64,000 bases of DNA from Streptomyces pinistramenti (GCF_020564935.1 NZ_JAJCXB010000039.1:1-64000); one strand, 5' to 3'. Positions 21,966-31,800 are shown, counted from the stretch's first letter. Notes: generated by a model not told the origin, from the sequence alone. A program made the numbers and translations.

Positions 21966-24094
21966 TGAGCCGTCGCAAGAGCGTGAACACGCAGTCCACC
22001 GGCGCGGAGATCGTGCCGGTCGGCAAGGGCGGAGTGGCTGGCTACCTGGTCGGCCGGGTGCTGCCGTACGTCTCCCCGTGGGCCGGCGCCGCCGTCCTGC
22101 CGCCGCTGGCCGGGCTGGCGACCAACACCATGTGGGGCGATGCCCCGCTGTCGGCCGGGCTGGCCTCGGCCGCCCTGGCAGTCGGCGGCACGGCCCTGTC
22201 CGCCGTGACGTGGAAGAGCGCCGGCAGCGACAGCAAAGTCGGCCGCTTCCGCCGCGCCCAGGCCACCGCGAGCGTCGCGGCGGGGATGGGATGGCTGACC
22301 TGCGCGACGGCCGCCGGCCCGTTCGTGCACCCGGTGCTGGACTTCTGGCTGCTGGGCGGCGGGCTGGTCGCCGCGAGCTGGAACGTGCGGCAGCTGATGC
22401 GCAACGGCGGCCCCGCCGAGGCCGCCGAGAGCGGCGACAAGAACGGGCTGGGCGCCCTGGCGCAGGCGATCGGCCTGGAGAAGGTCCGCGTCAAGGACGC
22501 CAAGGGCTCGGGCAAGGGCACCGTCTCCGCGCAGCTGGCGGTGGAGCCGGGAGGAACGATCGAAGCGGTCCAGGCGACCACCGGCAAGGTCGCGGCGGCA
22601 CTCCAGGTCCCGCCGTCCGGCGTCATCGTCACCGCGGATGCGGAGGACGCCTCCCAGGGCACCGTGTCGCTGCGGGTCGCCGACCTCCTCAAGGACGGCG
22701 TCCCGTTCGCGATGCCGCGCGAACTGGGGCTGCTGCCCACCGCCGAGATCCCGCTCGGGCTCTATGCCGACGGCGAGGTGTGGGCGATCAACCCGTTCGC
22801 CGCGGCGATCCTCCAGCACGTCCTGGTGATGGGCGTGACCGGCGCCGGCAAGTCCGAGCTGCTGCGCTCGCTGGTGGCCCACCTGGCCACACGCCGGAAG
22901 ATGAGCATCTTCCTGGTGGACCTGGCCAAGGGCCGGCAGACCGTGGGGCACATCGCCGACGGCATCGACTGGCTGATCCAGGACGCCAAGACAGCCAAGC
23001 GGATGCTGCGCGCGCTGCCGGCCGCCATCAAGGCCCGTGGCGACCAGCTCGCCGAAGAGGGCCTGGACCAGTGGACCCCGGACTCCTCCCTCAACGCCCT
23101 ACTGGTGTGGATCGAGGAGGCGGCCGACGTCGCCGACTTCGACGAACTGGAGGAGATCGCCCGCAAGGCCCGCTCGGTGGGCATCTGGCTGGGCATCAGC
23201 CTCCAGCGCGCCACCTGGACCAACGTCTCCACCGACGTACGCGCCAACCTCCAGGCCACGATGTGCTTCGGCGTCAACGAAGCGGGCGATGCCGGGTTCT
23301 GCCTCCCGGACCGCGTCACGGACGCGGGCGCCGTTCCGGCCTGGGGCTCGGACCGCCCCGGCTACGCCTTCGCCACCGGCATGGGCATCCCGGACGCCCG
23401 ATGGACGACGGAGGTCCGCTCCGGCCTGACCGAACGCGACGTGCTGGCCGGCCTGGTGGCCGCCGCCGCTCCGTACCGGGATCCGCTGGACACCACGACC
23501 GCCGCCGCGCTCGGACAGGCGTACGAGCAGCGCGCCCACCGCGGCACCAACCGCACCACTCCGGGCGTGCAGAGCGCAGCTCCGGCTCCGATGACCGCTG
23601 CTCCGGCCACGCGGAGCGCCACTCCGCCCGCCGCCGCAGCGGTTCCGGGAGTGCAGGATCCCCACTCCGATGACGGGATGGACGACGCCATGGACGACAC
23701 CTTCAGCGAGGCCGAGCAGGTGGAGTTGCAAGACACCTACGACGAGGTGATGGGCGCCATCCCCGGTGACCCCGAGCCCGATGCCGACTACGCCCACCTC
23801 GTTCTGGAAGACGACGTCCCCGACGCCGACCCCGACTCCGGCATCGAGTTCGCCGCGCCCGCCCGGCCGTCGACCGAGGAGGCCCGCGAAATCCTCTACG
23901 GCGAGATCGACGGCTGGATGCACAGCCAGCGTCTGGAGTTCGAGCCGGCCGACCTGATCCCCGCCACGCTGGCCGCCGGCCGCAAGCGGCCCTGGCTGCA
24001 GGGCGAGCTGAAGAAGCTCACGGAGCTGGGTGTGCTGCGGCACGACGCCCACGGCGTCTACACGATCGTCGAGAGCCCCTTCGTCCCCGCCTGA
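21965..24094 (+). CDS. traB: FtsK/SpoIIIE-family conjugative DNA translocase (TraB-like)
   Basis: A 709-residue protein. N-terminal membrane segments lie at about 35-55, 62-82, 100-118 and 125-138, followed by an FtsK-like ATPase core with Walker A GVTGAGKS at 290-297, Walker B-like LLVWIEEAADV at 379-389 and an LQRATWTNVS segment. After a disordered acidic linker, a winged helix (about 640-705) resembles the gamma domain that reads TraB recognition sequences. TraB hexamers pump double-stranded plasmid DNA between mycelia without a relaxase. The candidate recognition repeats lie directly downstream. Confidence 0.9.
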   Translation: MSRRKSVNTQSTGAEIVPVGKGGVAGYLVGRVLPYVSPWAGAAVLPPLAGLATNTMWGDAPLSAGLASAALAVGGTALSAVTWKSAGSDSKVGRFRRAQATASVAAGMGWLTCATAAGPFVHPVLDFWLLGGGLVAASWNVRQLMRNGGPAEAAESGDKNGLGALAQAIGLEKVRVKDAKGSGKGTVSAQLAVEPGGTIEAVQATTGKVAAALQVPPSGVIVTADAEDASQGTVSLRVADLLKDGVPFAMPRELGLLPTAEIPLGLYADGEVWAINPFAAAILQHVLVMGVTGAGKSELLRSLVAHLATRRKMSIFLVDLAKGRQTVGHIADGIDWLIQDAKTAKRMLRALPAAIKARGDQLAEEGLDQWTPDSSLNALLVWIEEAADVADFDELEEIARKARSVGIWLGISLQRATWTNVSTDVRANLQATMCFGVNEAGDAGFCLPDRVTDAGAVPAWGSDRPGYAFATGMGIPDARWTTEVRSGLTERDVLAGLVAAAAPYRDPLDTTTAAALGQAYEQRAHRGTNRTTPGVQSAAPAPMTAAPATRSATPPAAAAVPGVQDPHSDDGMDDAMDDTFSEAEQVELQDTYDEVMGAIPGDPEPDADYAHLVLEDDVPDADPDSGIEFAAPARPSTEEAREILYGEIDGWMHSQRLEFEPADLIPATLAAGRKRPWLQGELKKLTELGVLRHDAHGVYTIVESPFVPA

Positions 24095-24104
24095 CCGTCA
24101 CCGA

Positions 24105-24255
24105 TGGTGACGGTGTGACAGTCACGGCCGGGCCTGACATTTGACTGTCAGGCCCGGCCAGGGCCTAAAGGGAAGTCACAGGAAATCCCACGTGACAGGC
24201 CCTGACAGCGGCCCTGACTGTCAAAAACACCGCTCTGACACCGGGCCTGACAGTT
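24105..24255. other. candidate clt locus: CCTGACAG repeats downstream of traB
   Basis: Copies of a GG(G/C)CCTGACAG-like octamer core occur at 24130-24139, 24145-24155 (reverse), 24198-24208, 24210-24220 (one mismatch), about 24233-24240 and 24243-24253, with extra GTGACAG variants. The first two form a perfect 12-bp hairpin (24128-24157). In pSVH1 and pIJ101 relatives, TraB binds short direct repeats (TRS) at clt next to traB. Position and repetition fit, and the octamer differs between plasmids as expected. The hairpin may also end the traB transcript. Confidence 0.65.
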
Positions 24256-24278
24256 ACTCACCGTGAAAGAGGAACATC

Positions 24279-24779
24279 ATGTTCCAGCACCCCCAGCGGC
24301 CCCCCGCAACCCCTCCCGCGGGCGACGCCGAGTCCCACGTGGCGGCCCTGATCGGCGCCGTGGAGGACGCCTACCGGCCCGCCCCGGCCATGCCGACGGT
24401 CTACCGCGACACCAGCCCGCTCCCCCTGACCGGCACCGCTCCCCCCGTCGCCCAGCCTGGCCAGCCCCCGATGAGCCAACGCGCCACCGACGCCAGCGGC
24501 CTGATGCTCGCGGCCGGTGTGGCGTCCGTTCCGGTCGGCGGCTCCACGGCGCTCGTCCTGTGGGCGCTGGGCCAGGTCGACCCGGTGGTCCTGGCCCTGG
24601 CCGGCGCCGCCCCCGTCGCCCTCCTCATCGCCCTGGCCCGGGTCATCAAGCACACCAAGGCCGCCTCCCAGGACACCCCCGCCGCCCACCACCACTACGC
24701 CGGGCCCGTCCACCAGGAACACCGCCAGGTCACCACCACCACGCGCGGCGTCATCGCCCGCACCACGAACGGCGGGTGA
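24279..24779 (+). CDS. membrane spread protein (Spd-like)
   Basis: A 166-residue protein with a Pro-rich N-terminus, two membrane helices at about 75-98 and 101-121, and a His/Thr-rich cytoplasmic tail. AAAGAGGAAC precedes the ATG. Small membrane proteins downstream of traB on Streptomyces plasmids form the spd set, which spreads plasmids along the recipient mycelium. Assignment rests on topology and position. Confidence 0.6.
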   Translation: MFQHPQRPPATPPAGDAESHVAALIGAVEDAYRPAPAMPTVYRDTSPLPLTGTAPPVAQPGQPPMSQRATDASGLMLAAGVASVPVGGSTALVLWALGQVDPVVLALAGAAPVALLIALARVIKHTKAASQDTPAAHHHYAGPVHQEHRQVTTTTRGVIARTTNGG

Positions 24780-24783
24780 GCAG

Positions 24784-25143
24784 GTGCGCTACCGAGGCCA
24801 GATGCCGACCGCGCTGCTGCGCGATGACGCGATCCGCCCCACCGAGTACACACGCTGGGCCGACGCGCACAAGCGCTTCGCCCGGCGGGAGAAGGACGCG
24901 TCCATCGTGGCCGGCCTGTGCGAATCGATCCCCCGTCAGGGCCTGCAGACCCCGATCACCCTCGGCATCTCCGACCGCTGGGGCGACGTGTACGTCACCG
25001 ACGGACACCACCGCGCGGTGGCGCTGATGACCCTGCGCGCACCTCGGTTCCCGTTCCACTGGTACTGGATCGGCGACCGCAGCGTCCGCATCGAGGACAC
25101 CCCGTTCCCCTACCACCTGCTCGGCCTGGAACCGCAGCCGTGA
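24784..25143 (+). CDS. small ParB/Srx-domain protein
   Basis: A 119-residue protein starting at a GTG 5 bp after the previous stop. It shows LCESIPRQGLQTPITLGISD and the ParB signature VTDGHHRAVAL at about 78-88, so it is nearly just a ParB N-domain. Such mini-ParB proteins may bind nucleotide or act as nucleases. Its place between two Spd-type membrane genes is unusual, and it is not near the ParA cassette. Confidence 0.7.
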   Translation: MRYRGQMPTALLRDDAIRPTEYTRWADAHKRFARREKDASIVAGLCESIPRQGLQTPITLGISDRWGDVYVTDGHHRAVALMTLRAPRFPFHWYWIGDRSVRIEDTPFPYHLLGLEPQP

Positions 25144-25205
25144 CCACGACAACGGGCCGGGAGATCACACCTCCCGGCCCGCCCCGGCCGCCCGGAAGGA
25201 CAACC

Positions 25206-27143
25206 ATGCAACACCCCACAACCTACCCCTCCCTCCTCACCACCGGCGGTCCGCCGCCCGCTCCGGACACACCACCGCGCACTCCGCAGACGCTGCCGTC
25301 CGCTCCGGACACGTGGGGCGGCGCTCCGCGCAGCCGTTCGGCACGAGAAGATGCCGGGATGAACCCGATCGACGACGTCCTGACGCCCGGCCAGAGGGCG
25401 GCCACCCAGGGGGCCATGGCCGGGGCCACTCCGGAGACGGCCCCGGCCACTCCGCCCGGCCACGAGGCCACTCCGGCCACCGGCAAGGGCGCTCCGGCCA
25501 TGGGGCGCCTGGTTGGCCAGAGGTCGGCGACCGCGGCCACCCTCCCCCCGTCCACGGATCCGGCCACGACCGACGCAGCCCCGGCAACCCCGGCCACCGA
25601 AGAGGAGGACCAGGCCCCTGCGAAGACGGGCTGGCGCGCGGCCCTGGTCGAGTGGCTGCTCCTGGCAGTGGCCCTCGTCGGTATGCCGCTGGTCGGCACC
25701 ATCGGATTCGCCGCCTCCTACACGACGCTGAAGGAGTTCGCCGCAGGCCACGGGTTCGGCCCCACCCTGGCCTGGTGGTTCCCGATCGGGATCGACGCGT
25801 CCATCGTGGCGCTGCTCGCCGCGGATCTCGTGATGGTCCGACGCGGCAAAGCCTGGCCAGTGCTGCGCTCCGCCGCACACGCCATGACGCTGGCCACGGT
25901 CGTTTTCAACGCCGCTGACGGCCTCGACACCACGGCCGCCGGCAGCGTCTGGGCCGCACTCTGGGCGAACCCACTGCGTTCGGTGTCGCACGCGGCCATG
26001 CCTGTCCTGTTCATCCTCGGCGTCGAGGCTGCCCGGCACCTGCTGGCGACCGACACCGTGGCGGACCGGATCCCCCTGCACCGCTGGATCCTCTCGCCGC
26101 TCGCCACCCCCGCGCTCTACCGGCGGATGCGCCTGGCCGAGGTGCGGTCCTACCCGGAGATGGTCCAGCGCGAGAAGGACCTCGCGGGCTACAAGGTGTG
26201 GCTGGGCCAGAAGTACAAGGGCGACCTGTCGCAGGCGACCGAAAAGGAACAGCTGCCGATGACGATGGCCTCCCGCGGCTACACCGTCACCCAGGCACTG
26301 GAACTCCCCGCGCAGTGGGAGGCAGCGGCCGAGCAGCGGCGGGCGAAGGAAGCCAAGCGGCAGGCGGACGCGGAGGCGGAGCAGGCGAAGCAGCAGGCGG
26401 AGGCAGAGGCCGAGCAGGCGGAGCGCGATGCGGAACTGAAGATCACGAAGCTGCGGGCAGCTGCGCGCGTGGAGGGCGCCAAGCACCTGGTGGCCGCCGA
26501 GACCGGCACGGCGGCGGCCGAGTCGGAGGCCGCCACGGTGCAGGCACAGGCGAAGGCGGAGTCCGTCAAGGCGCAGGCGGAGCGAGAGCGCCGGGCGGCG
26601 GAGCGTCAGGCGCAGGCCGAGGAGGACGTGCTGGAGTCGGCGGAGATCATGGCCGCCCGCCGTCAGCAGGCGGAGGACGACGAGGAGAGGGCGAAGGCGG
26701 AGCACCGGGCGAAGGCGGAACTCCTGGCGGCGAAGGAGAAGGGCCTGAAGGCGGAGCGGGTCGAAGCGGACCGGCTCAACGCGGTAGCGGAGGGGAAAGT
26801 TTCCGAGCAGAAGGCGGCCGAGGCCGCCGCGAAGGCAGCGGAGGCAGCGCTGCAGGCGGAGCGGGACCGGGCCGCTGCGTGGCAGGCGGAGTGCCGGGCG
26901 GTTGCGGCGGAGGACTACGCGCGGCTCTCCCCTCGGGAGCGCAACGAGCGCCGGATCGCACGGATGCTCCTGGCGGCCGGCGCCGACCCCCGCGAACCGG
27001 ACGCCGAACTCGTGCCGCTGAAGGACGTCATGCAGGAGCTGGGACTCAAGCAGTCGGCCGCGGGCGACATCCGCGCGGCTGCCGTGCAACTGCTGAAGGA
27101 CGGGTACGTACCCGACGAGGTCCTGGACGGCTTCCGCAGCTGA
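25206..27143 (+). CDS. DUF2637 membrane protein with long coiled coil (Spd-like)
   Basis: A 645-residue protein. A Pro/Ala/Thr-rich disordered start (1-140) precedes four membrane helices (about 147-171, 187-209, 218-236, 250-272) typical of DUF2637. Then comes a charged Ala/Glu/Lys/Arg coiled coil (about 365-580) of repeated EAEQA/KAEA units, and a C-terminal winged-helix-like region (ARMLLAAGADPREPDAELVP ... DGYVPDEVLDGF). GGAAGGACAACC precedes the ATG. DUF2637 proteins are common near transfer genes on actinobacterial elements. The layout suggests an inner-membrane anchor reaching towards DNA or the translocase. Confidence 0.75.
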   Translation: MQHPTTYPSLLTTGGPPPAPDTPPRTPQTLPSAPDTWGGAPRSRSAREDAGMNPIDDVLTPGQRAATQGAMAGATPETAPATPPGHEATPATGKGAPAMGRLVGQRSATAATLPPSTDPATTDAAPATPATEEEDQAPAKTGWRAALVEWLLLAVALVGMPLVGTIGFAASYTTLKEFAAGHGFGPTLAWWFPIGIDASIVALLAADLVMVRRGKAWPVLRSAAHAMTLATVVFNAADGLDTTAAGSVWAALWANPLRSVSHAAMPVLFILGVEAARHLLATDTVADRIPLHRWILSPLATPALYRRMRLAEVRSYPEMVQREKDLAGYKVWLGQKYKGDLSQATEKEQLPMTMASRGYTVTQALELPAQWEAAAEQRRAKEAKRQADAEAEQAKQQAEAEAEQAERDAELKITKLRAAARVEGAKHLVAAETGTAAAESEAATVQAQAKAESVKAQAERERRAAERQAQAEEDVLESAEIMAARRQQAEDDEERAKAEHRAKAELLAAKEKGLKAERVEADRLNAVAEGKVSEQKAAEAAAKAAEAALQAERDRAAAWQAECRAVAAEDYARLSPRERNERRIARMLLAAGADPREPDAELVPLKDVMQELGLKQSAAGDIRAAAVQLLKDGYVPDEVLDGFRS

Positions 27144-27159
27144 CCAGGTACGCGACGAC

Positions 27160-27189
27160 GGCGGGCGGCACCATAAGGTGCCGCCCGCC
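27160..27189 (+). terminator. terminator of the transfer operon
   Basis: A perfect 13-bp stem (GGCGGGCGGCACC and its complement) with an ATAA loop, 16 bp after the DUF2637 stop codon. Confidence 0.8.
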
Positions 27190-27710
27190 GCTGCGTTGGG
27201 GAAACATCAGCGAACCTCTCACCTGCGGGTATGTGGCAGGGTAAGCAACCGGGTATCCAGCGGCGGCCGGTGATCCGTACCTGGCCGGAGTGCACTGCCG
27301 AGGTGGCGACGGCCACGCAGGGAGCAGTCGGAGGGGCGCTGGTCGCGGTCGCATGCTCGGCGCCCAACTGCCCGCAGAACGCGGTGACGAGGAAGCGCTC
27401 GCCGTGTTCTGGGCGGGCGGAACACGGCGCTGTCGACCTCCTGAACGGGATGCACGGCCTGCGCGCCGCCATCGGCGACACGGCCGGAGGAAGGCACTGC
27501 CGGCCCTGGGCGCTACCCGTCGCTGTCGCGGCACTTCCGGACCGGCGGCGGAGTGCCGCGTACCCGAGCGGAGCACACACCCCTCCAGCCGGAGCGTTCG
27601 CCGGGCGCCCTGCGGGGCGGCGGAGCGGGGAGCCCGGCACCGCTGCCCCCCCCGGAGCGGACGGTCCATCCGCGACTCCGGAAGCGACTTGAGGGAAACG
27701 CTTGATCGCT
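27190..27710. other. non-coding mosaic region
   Basis: No convincing gene is seen in this stretch; frames on both strands lack coding character. It contains ACCTGCGGGTATGTGGC at 27221-27237 followed by GGGTAAGC and CGGGTATCC, a pattern repeated near 38010. It ends at the 44-bp palindrome. It looks like remnant DNA between the transfer operon and accessory genes. Confidence 0.5.
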
Positions 27711-27754
27711 GACCAAGATCGTTCTTGCCCAATTGGGCAAGAACGATCTTGGTC
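27711..27754. repeat. 44-bp perfect palindrome (element copy 1)
   Basis: The sequence reads GACCAAGATCGTTCTTGCCC up to AATT at the centre, and then its exact complement: 22-bp arms. The 20-bp core TCTTGCCCAATTGGGCAAGA recurs at 29891 and 37270. The left flank GATCGCT (27704-27710) is shared with copy 2. It abuts the cut end of a leftward gene fragment, so it may be a recombination site or small mobile palindrome; a centromere-like or terminator role is also possible. Confidence 0.8.
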
Positions 27755-27875
27755 GGGCTGGACGGTTCGTGTCCGACCGGAGCACGCCGATCGGCCAACG
27801 CTCTTCGAGCGCTTCCTCTGCCGCTGCGGTGAGGTCGCGCAACGCTTTGATGACGGCCGGGCCCGAGGGGTACAT
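27755..27875 (-). pseudogene. 5' end of a small gene cut at the palindrome
   Basis: An ATG at 27875 opens MYPSGPAVIKALRDLTAAAE, then EALEERWPIGVLRSD, a well-formed helical stretch of about 40 codons that ends exactly at the palindrome border. It diverges from the split gene at 27884 with only 8 bp between. The abrupt end at the repeat suggests truncation by the element. Confidence 0.35.
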
Positions 27876-27883
27876 GTACCGGT

Positions 27884-28265
27884 GTGAGCAGACTCCAGTG
27901 GCCGCGCATCGTGGACCGCGCCGCCGACATCGTCACCAGCTACGACGAGGTCGGCAGCTGTACCCTCCGCCAGGCGTACTACCGGCTCGTCGCGGCGGGT
28001 CTGATCCCGCACACCGCACCGACATACCGGCGTCTGTCCGCCCGTCTTGCCCAGGCCCGCCGGGAGGAGCGGTTCCCCGAGCTCATCGACCCGTTACGCG
28101 AGGTCCACGCTCCGCCCGCCTGGCCGGACGCCGGTGCATTCCTCCGGGACGCGCCCGACTGGTTCGGCCTGGACCGGACCGCCGGCCAGACGACCGCCCT
28201 GTACGTGGCCTGCGAGAAGGACACACTGAGGGCTCAACTGACCGGCTGGGTAGATGTGCTGTCTC
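27884..28265 (+). pseudogene. N-terminal part of a gene split by a methyltransferase insertion
   Basis: From a GTG at 27884 it reads RIVDRAADIVTSYDEVGSCT, LRQAYYRLVAAGLIPHTAPT and ALYVACEKDTLRAQLTGW. This matches, from memory, the start of a widespread Streptomyces protein of about 300 residues that probably has a TOPRIM-like fold. The match ends near 28262, where sequence belonging to the antisense methyltransferase gene begins. The missing middle is not in the window, and the C-terminal part resumes at 29452. Confidence 0.6.
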
Positions 28266-28282
28266 CGGAGGTTGGTGCCGCG

Positions 28283-29329
28283 TCAGCGGCGGGTGGTGGC
28301 GCGGCGGCGGACGGTGTCGGGGAGAGTCTGGCTGCGCCAGGCGGCGAGTCGGGTGTACGCGGGTGAGAGGTCCGCGCTGATGCCGACGCGTCCGAGGGCC
28401 TTGGCGGCCGCCGCGGTGGTGCCGGTGCCGCCGAAGGGGTCCAGGACGATCCCTAGCGGCGGGGCGTAGCCGAGGATGAGCCGCCGGGGCAGGGCCTCAG
28501 GCATGGCGGCGAAGTGCCGGGCATCCTCCAGTTCGGCCGGCAGGCGCAGCGGGGTGGTGGGCACGGTCCACACGCTGGGCAGACGGGCGTGCTCGGGATC
28601 GTGCCAGTACCGCGGTCCTCGGGTGAAGTGGAAGACGGTCTCGTGGGCGCGTGCGACGCGGTCAGCGACGGACTCGGGCATGGGGTTGAGCTTGTGCCAG
28701 ATCATCTCGGCCCGGTGCACGAGTCCGAGGCGGTCCACGGCGCCGATCGCGTAGCGCCACGGCAGGCCCAGCAGCGACTTGTTCGGCACGGTGGTGGTCA
28801 CCTTGTGGCGCTTGGGCGCTATCTGGGATCGGCCGCGCTTGCGGTCGTGCTCGGAGCCTGCGCCGCACGCGCCGCCCTGGACGGCTCCGCTGGGGGCACC
28901 GACGTACTTGTCGCCGAGCAGTACGAACATCGAGCCGGAGGGCTTGAGGACGCGGGCCCACTCCGCGGTGCACTCCCACATGGCGTCCAGATACGCCTCC
29001 GGCGAGGGCTCGCAGCCGATCTGCCCCGGGAGGTCCTCGCCGGAGCCGCCGTAGGAGCGCTGCGCGAAGTACGGGGGTGAGGTGACGATCAGGTCCATCG
29101 ATGCGTCGGGCAGCGGCAGGGCGCGGGCGTCGGCGAGGACCAGGTGCGCGGCCGCCATCGCCGGGAGCGCCCGCCGGCGCCCCGCCTTGCGGGCCCGGTA
29201 GGCCCGCGCCCGGCAGGCGTCGTTGCAGTAGCGGGCCGGACGTCCGCGCCCCCGCGTCGTCGCCTCCGTGCTCGTGAGGAGTGGCGCCCCGCACCCCTCG
29301 CACGCCGGTTGGTCGGCTGCTGTCCCCAC
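28283..29329 (-). CDS. orphan DNA methyltransferase with N-terminal zinc finger
   Basis: A 348-residue protein. CEGCGAPLLTS and ARYCNDACRARAYRARK (about 9-45) form a zinc finger often attached to actinobacterial DNA enzymes. Motif IV TSPPYF lies at about 85, and the AdoMet motif I DPFGGTGTTAAAA near the C-terminus. This order (IV before I) marks a beta-class amino-methyltransferase, and TSPPY favours N4-cytosine, though N6-adenine cannot be excluded. GGAGGGGGAGGAAC precedes the GTG at 29329. No restriction endonuclease is adjacent, so it is an orphan or a protective enzyme. Confidence 0.85.
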   Translation of the reverse strand: MGTAADQPACEGCGAPLLTSTEATTRGRGRPARYCNDACRARAYRARKAGRRRALPAMAAAHLVLADARALPLPDASMDLIVTSPPYFAQRSYGGSGEDLPGQIGCEPSPEAYLDAMWECTAEWARVLKPSGSMFVLLGDKYVGAPSGAVQGGACGAGSEHDRKRGRSQIAPKRHKVTTTVPNKSLLGLPWRYAIGAVDRLGLVHRAEMIWHKLNPMPESVADRVARAHETVFHFTRGPRYWHDPEHARLPSVWTVPTTPLRLPAELEDARHFAAMPEALPRRLILGYAPPLGIVLDPFGGTGTTAAAAKALGRVGISADLSPAYTRLAAWRSQTLPDTVRRRATTRR

Positions 29330-29346
29330 GTTCCTCCCCCTCCTGT

Positions 29347-29440
29347 AAAACGTGACGGCAACAGGCCGTCTACCCGTCACGAAAATACCGTGCTGGAACG
29401 CCTTTTCGTGATGCGTTCTCGGTCCGTTTCCGTCACGAAA
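29347..29440. promoter_or_regulatory. four CGTCACGAAA-type repeats upstream of the methyltransferase
   Basis: CGTCACGAAA or its complement occurs at 29375-29385, 29403-29413 (TTTTCGTGATG) and 29431-29440, with a weaker AAAACGTGACGG at 29347-29358. Spacing is about 28 bp between successive sites, in alternating orientation. Regular sites in the methyltransferase promoter suggest a dedicated regulator, possibly the enzyme itself through its zinc finger. Confidence 0.55.
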
Positions 29441-29451
29441 TGGCCATCGTG

Positions 29452-29801
29452 GGGACATCGAACGGGACTGGGTGGTCCGCACAGCCTGCTGGAGCCACGT
29501 GGAGCGCGTCCTGCTTACACACGACCAGGTACGCGAGCACGAGCTGCCCGCAGCTACTGGGAAGGCCGGCGACCCGCGTTGGCTAGCGTTCGCGGACCGG
29601 TACGAGCTCGACCCCGGCCAGCCGGTGCAGTGGGAGGTCGAGGCGCTCGACCCGGCCGAGCTCCAGCGCCTGGTCCTCGACGCTGTCGCCCTGTACATCG
29701 ACAACGCCGTACTCATCGATCGCATCGCGGAGGAAGAGCGGCAGCGTGGCTTTCACCGAAGGGTGGGCGGGGCCCAGCCGTTCGCCGAACGGCAACCATG
29801 A
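29452..29801 (+). pseudogene. C-terminal part of the split gene
   Basis: Coding resumes as GDIERDWVVRTACWSHVERV, LLTHDQVREHELPAATG and WEVEALDPAELQRLVLDAV, which is, from memory, the C-terminal portion of the same family as the fragment at 27884. About 80 family residues between the fragments are absent and replaced by the methyltransferase gene and its promoter. The frame differs from that of the first part. Confidence 0.6.
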
Positions 29802-29871
29802 CGATTTCGGGTGACCGCGCTTGCCTTGTCCGGCGTCTTCGCGTGGGTGGCGTCCGGCGCGGGGTGCGCTC

Positions 29872-29910
29872 GATCGCTGACCAAGATCATTCTTGCCCAA
29901 TTGGGCAAGA
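29872..29910. repeat. palindromic element copy 2
   Basis: GATCGCTGACCAAGATC followed by ATTCTTGCCCAATTGGGCAAGA matches copy 1 at all but one base over 39 bp. The right side then diverges (CCCCCAGACC), so only the inner palindrome is kept. It lies 109 bp before parA. Copies 1 and 2 bracket the split gene and methyltransferase as direct repeats. Confidence 0.8.
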
Positions 29911-30018
29911 CCCCCAGACCCCGTACGGGTGACGCACGGAGCCCTACCACGGCCGCCACCGGCGCGGGCACGGGCTCGCTGCCCGGTCCGGGGTGCCGGT
30001 CTGACTATCGTCCCTCCC

Positions 30019-30860
<842 letters not shown>

Positions 30861-30864
<4 letters not shown>

Positions 30865-31784
30865 GCAACAACTGGGGCGAAGAGACAAGCTGGGAATCCG
30901 CCGGCAGCTCTGGTACCAAGGCAGCCGCCAACCGCCTGTCCAGAGGCAGCCGCACCACCGAGCAGGAACGCGAAGCCGCCGTCGAGTCTGCCGTCAAGGA
31001 CGCTGTTGAGGAGGCCCGTCCCGGCCTGCACAAGATCCCCGACCCGGTCGAACCCGCCGGGGAAGGACCGCTCAGCCCCGAGGAGAAGGAACGGTTCCAG
31101 CTCTGCAACGAAGGCATCGACCTCGGCAACACCGCCTGGTTCATCCAGGGCAAGGCACTCGACACCACCGCCACCGGCCGCCTCTTCCGGGAAACCCCCC
31201 ACAAGCTGGAGCCCGAACGCTGCTACCGCACGATCGAGGAATGGGCCCCCCTGGAGAAAGGCATCTCGCTCGGCCAGTGCAGCAAGCTGCGCGCCGGCTG
31301 GGCGATCGGGGAAGTCCTCGCCGCCCGCGGCTACATCACCAACCCGGGCCAGGTCCGCGAGATCGTCCCGGTCCGCAACGCCTTCAACCTCAACGCCGCG
31401 GTCGCGGTGTACGTCCTGGTCGCCGACGCCGCCGGGGCGGACAAGGTCACGGCCGAACGCCTCCGGGACACGGTCAAGATGCTGCCGGGCGACCTGGAGC
31501 TCGACACGGAAGAGGACGTCGACGTCCTGGCCAAGACCATCAAGGGCGTGCTCGTCGAGGAGACGCAGCCCTCGGCCTCGCGTGCGATCCCGCCTGCGGT
31601 GACGCGAGCCGTCGAGAAGCGGTCCGTCGCGCTGGCCGACGCCCTCAACCGCCCCCGGATCCCCCGCTCGGAGGTGCAACTCCACCTCATGCAGGCATTC
31701 GCCGACCTGGACGACCCCACCGTCTACGAGGCCGTCCTCAAGCGCATGCAGGCAGCGGAGAAGGCCGCCAAGAGGCGGAAGTAG
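30861..31784 (+). CDS. ParA partner protein (atypical ParB-like)
   Basis: A 307-residue protein translationally coupled to parA. It lacks a clear ParB nucleotide motif. A central helical region (LCNEGIDLGNTAWFIQGKAL, HKLEPERCYRTIEEWAPLEK, GISLGQCSKLRAGWAIGEVL) could hold an HTH, and the C-terminus is helical and basic (LKRMQAAEKAAKRRK). Streptomyces plasmids often pair ParA with such non-canonical DNA-binding partners. A strong terminator follows. Confidence 0.75.
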
Positions 31785-31800
31785 GCGCTGCTACGAACAC

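Noticed and set aside
27231..27692. A 153-codon rightward frame in the mosaic region
   Set aside because: Biased composition with no motif or ribosome site; its counterpart frames are equally open.
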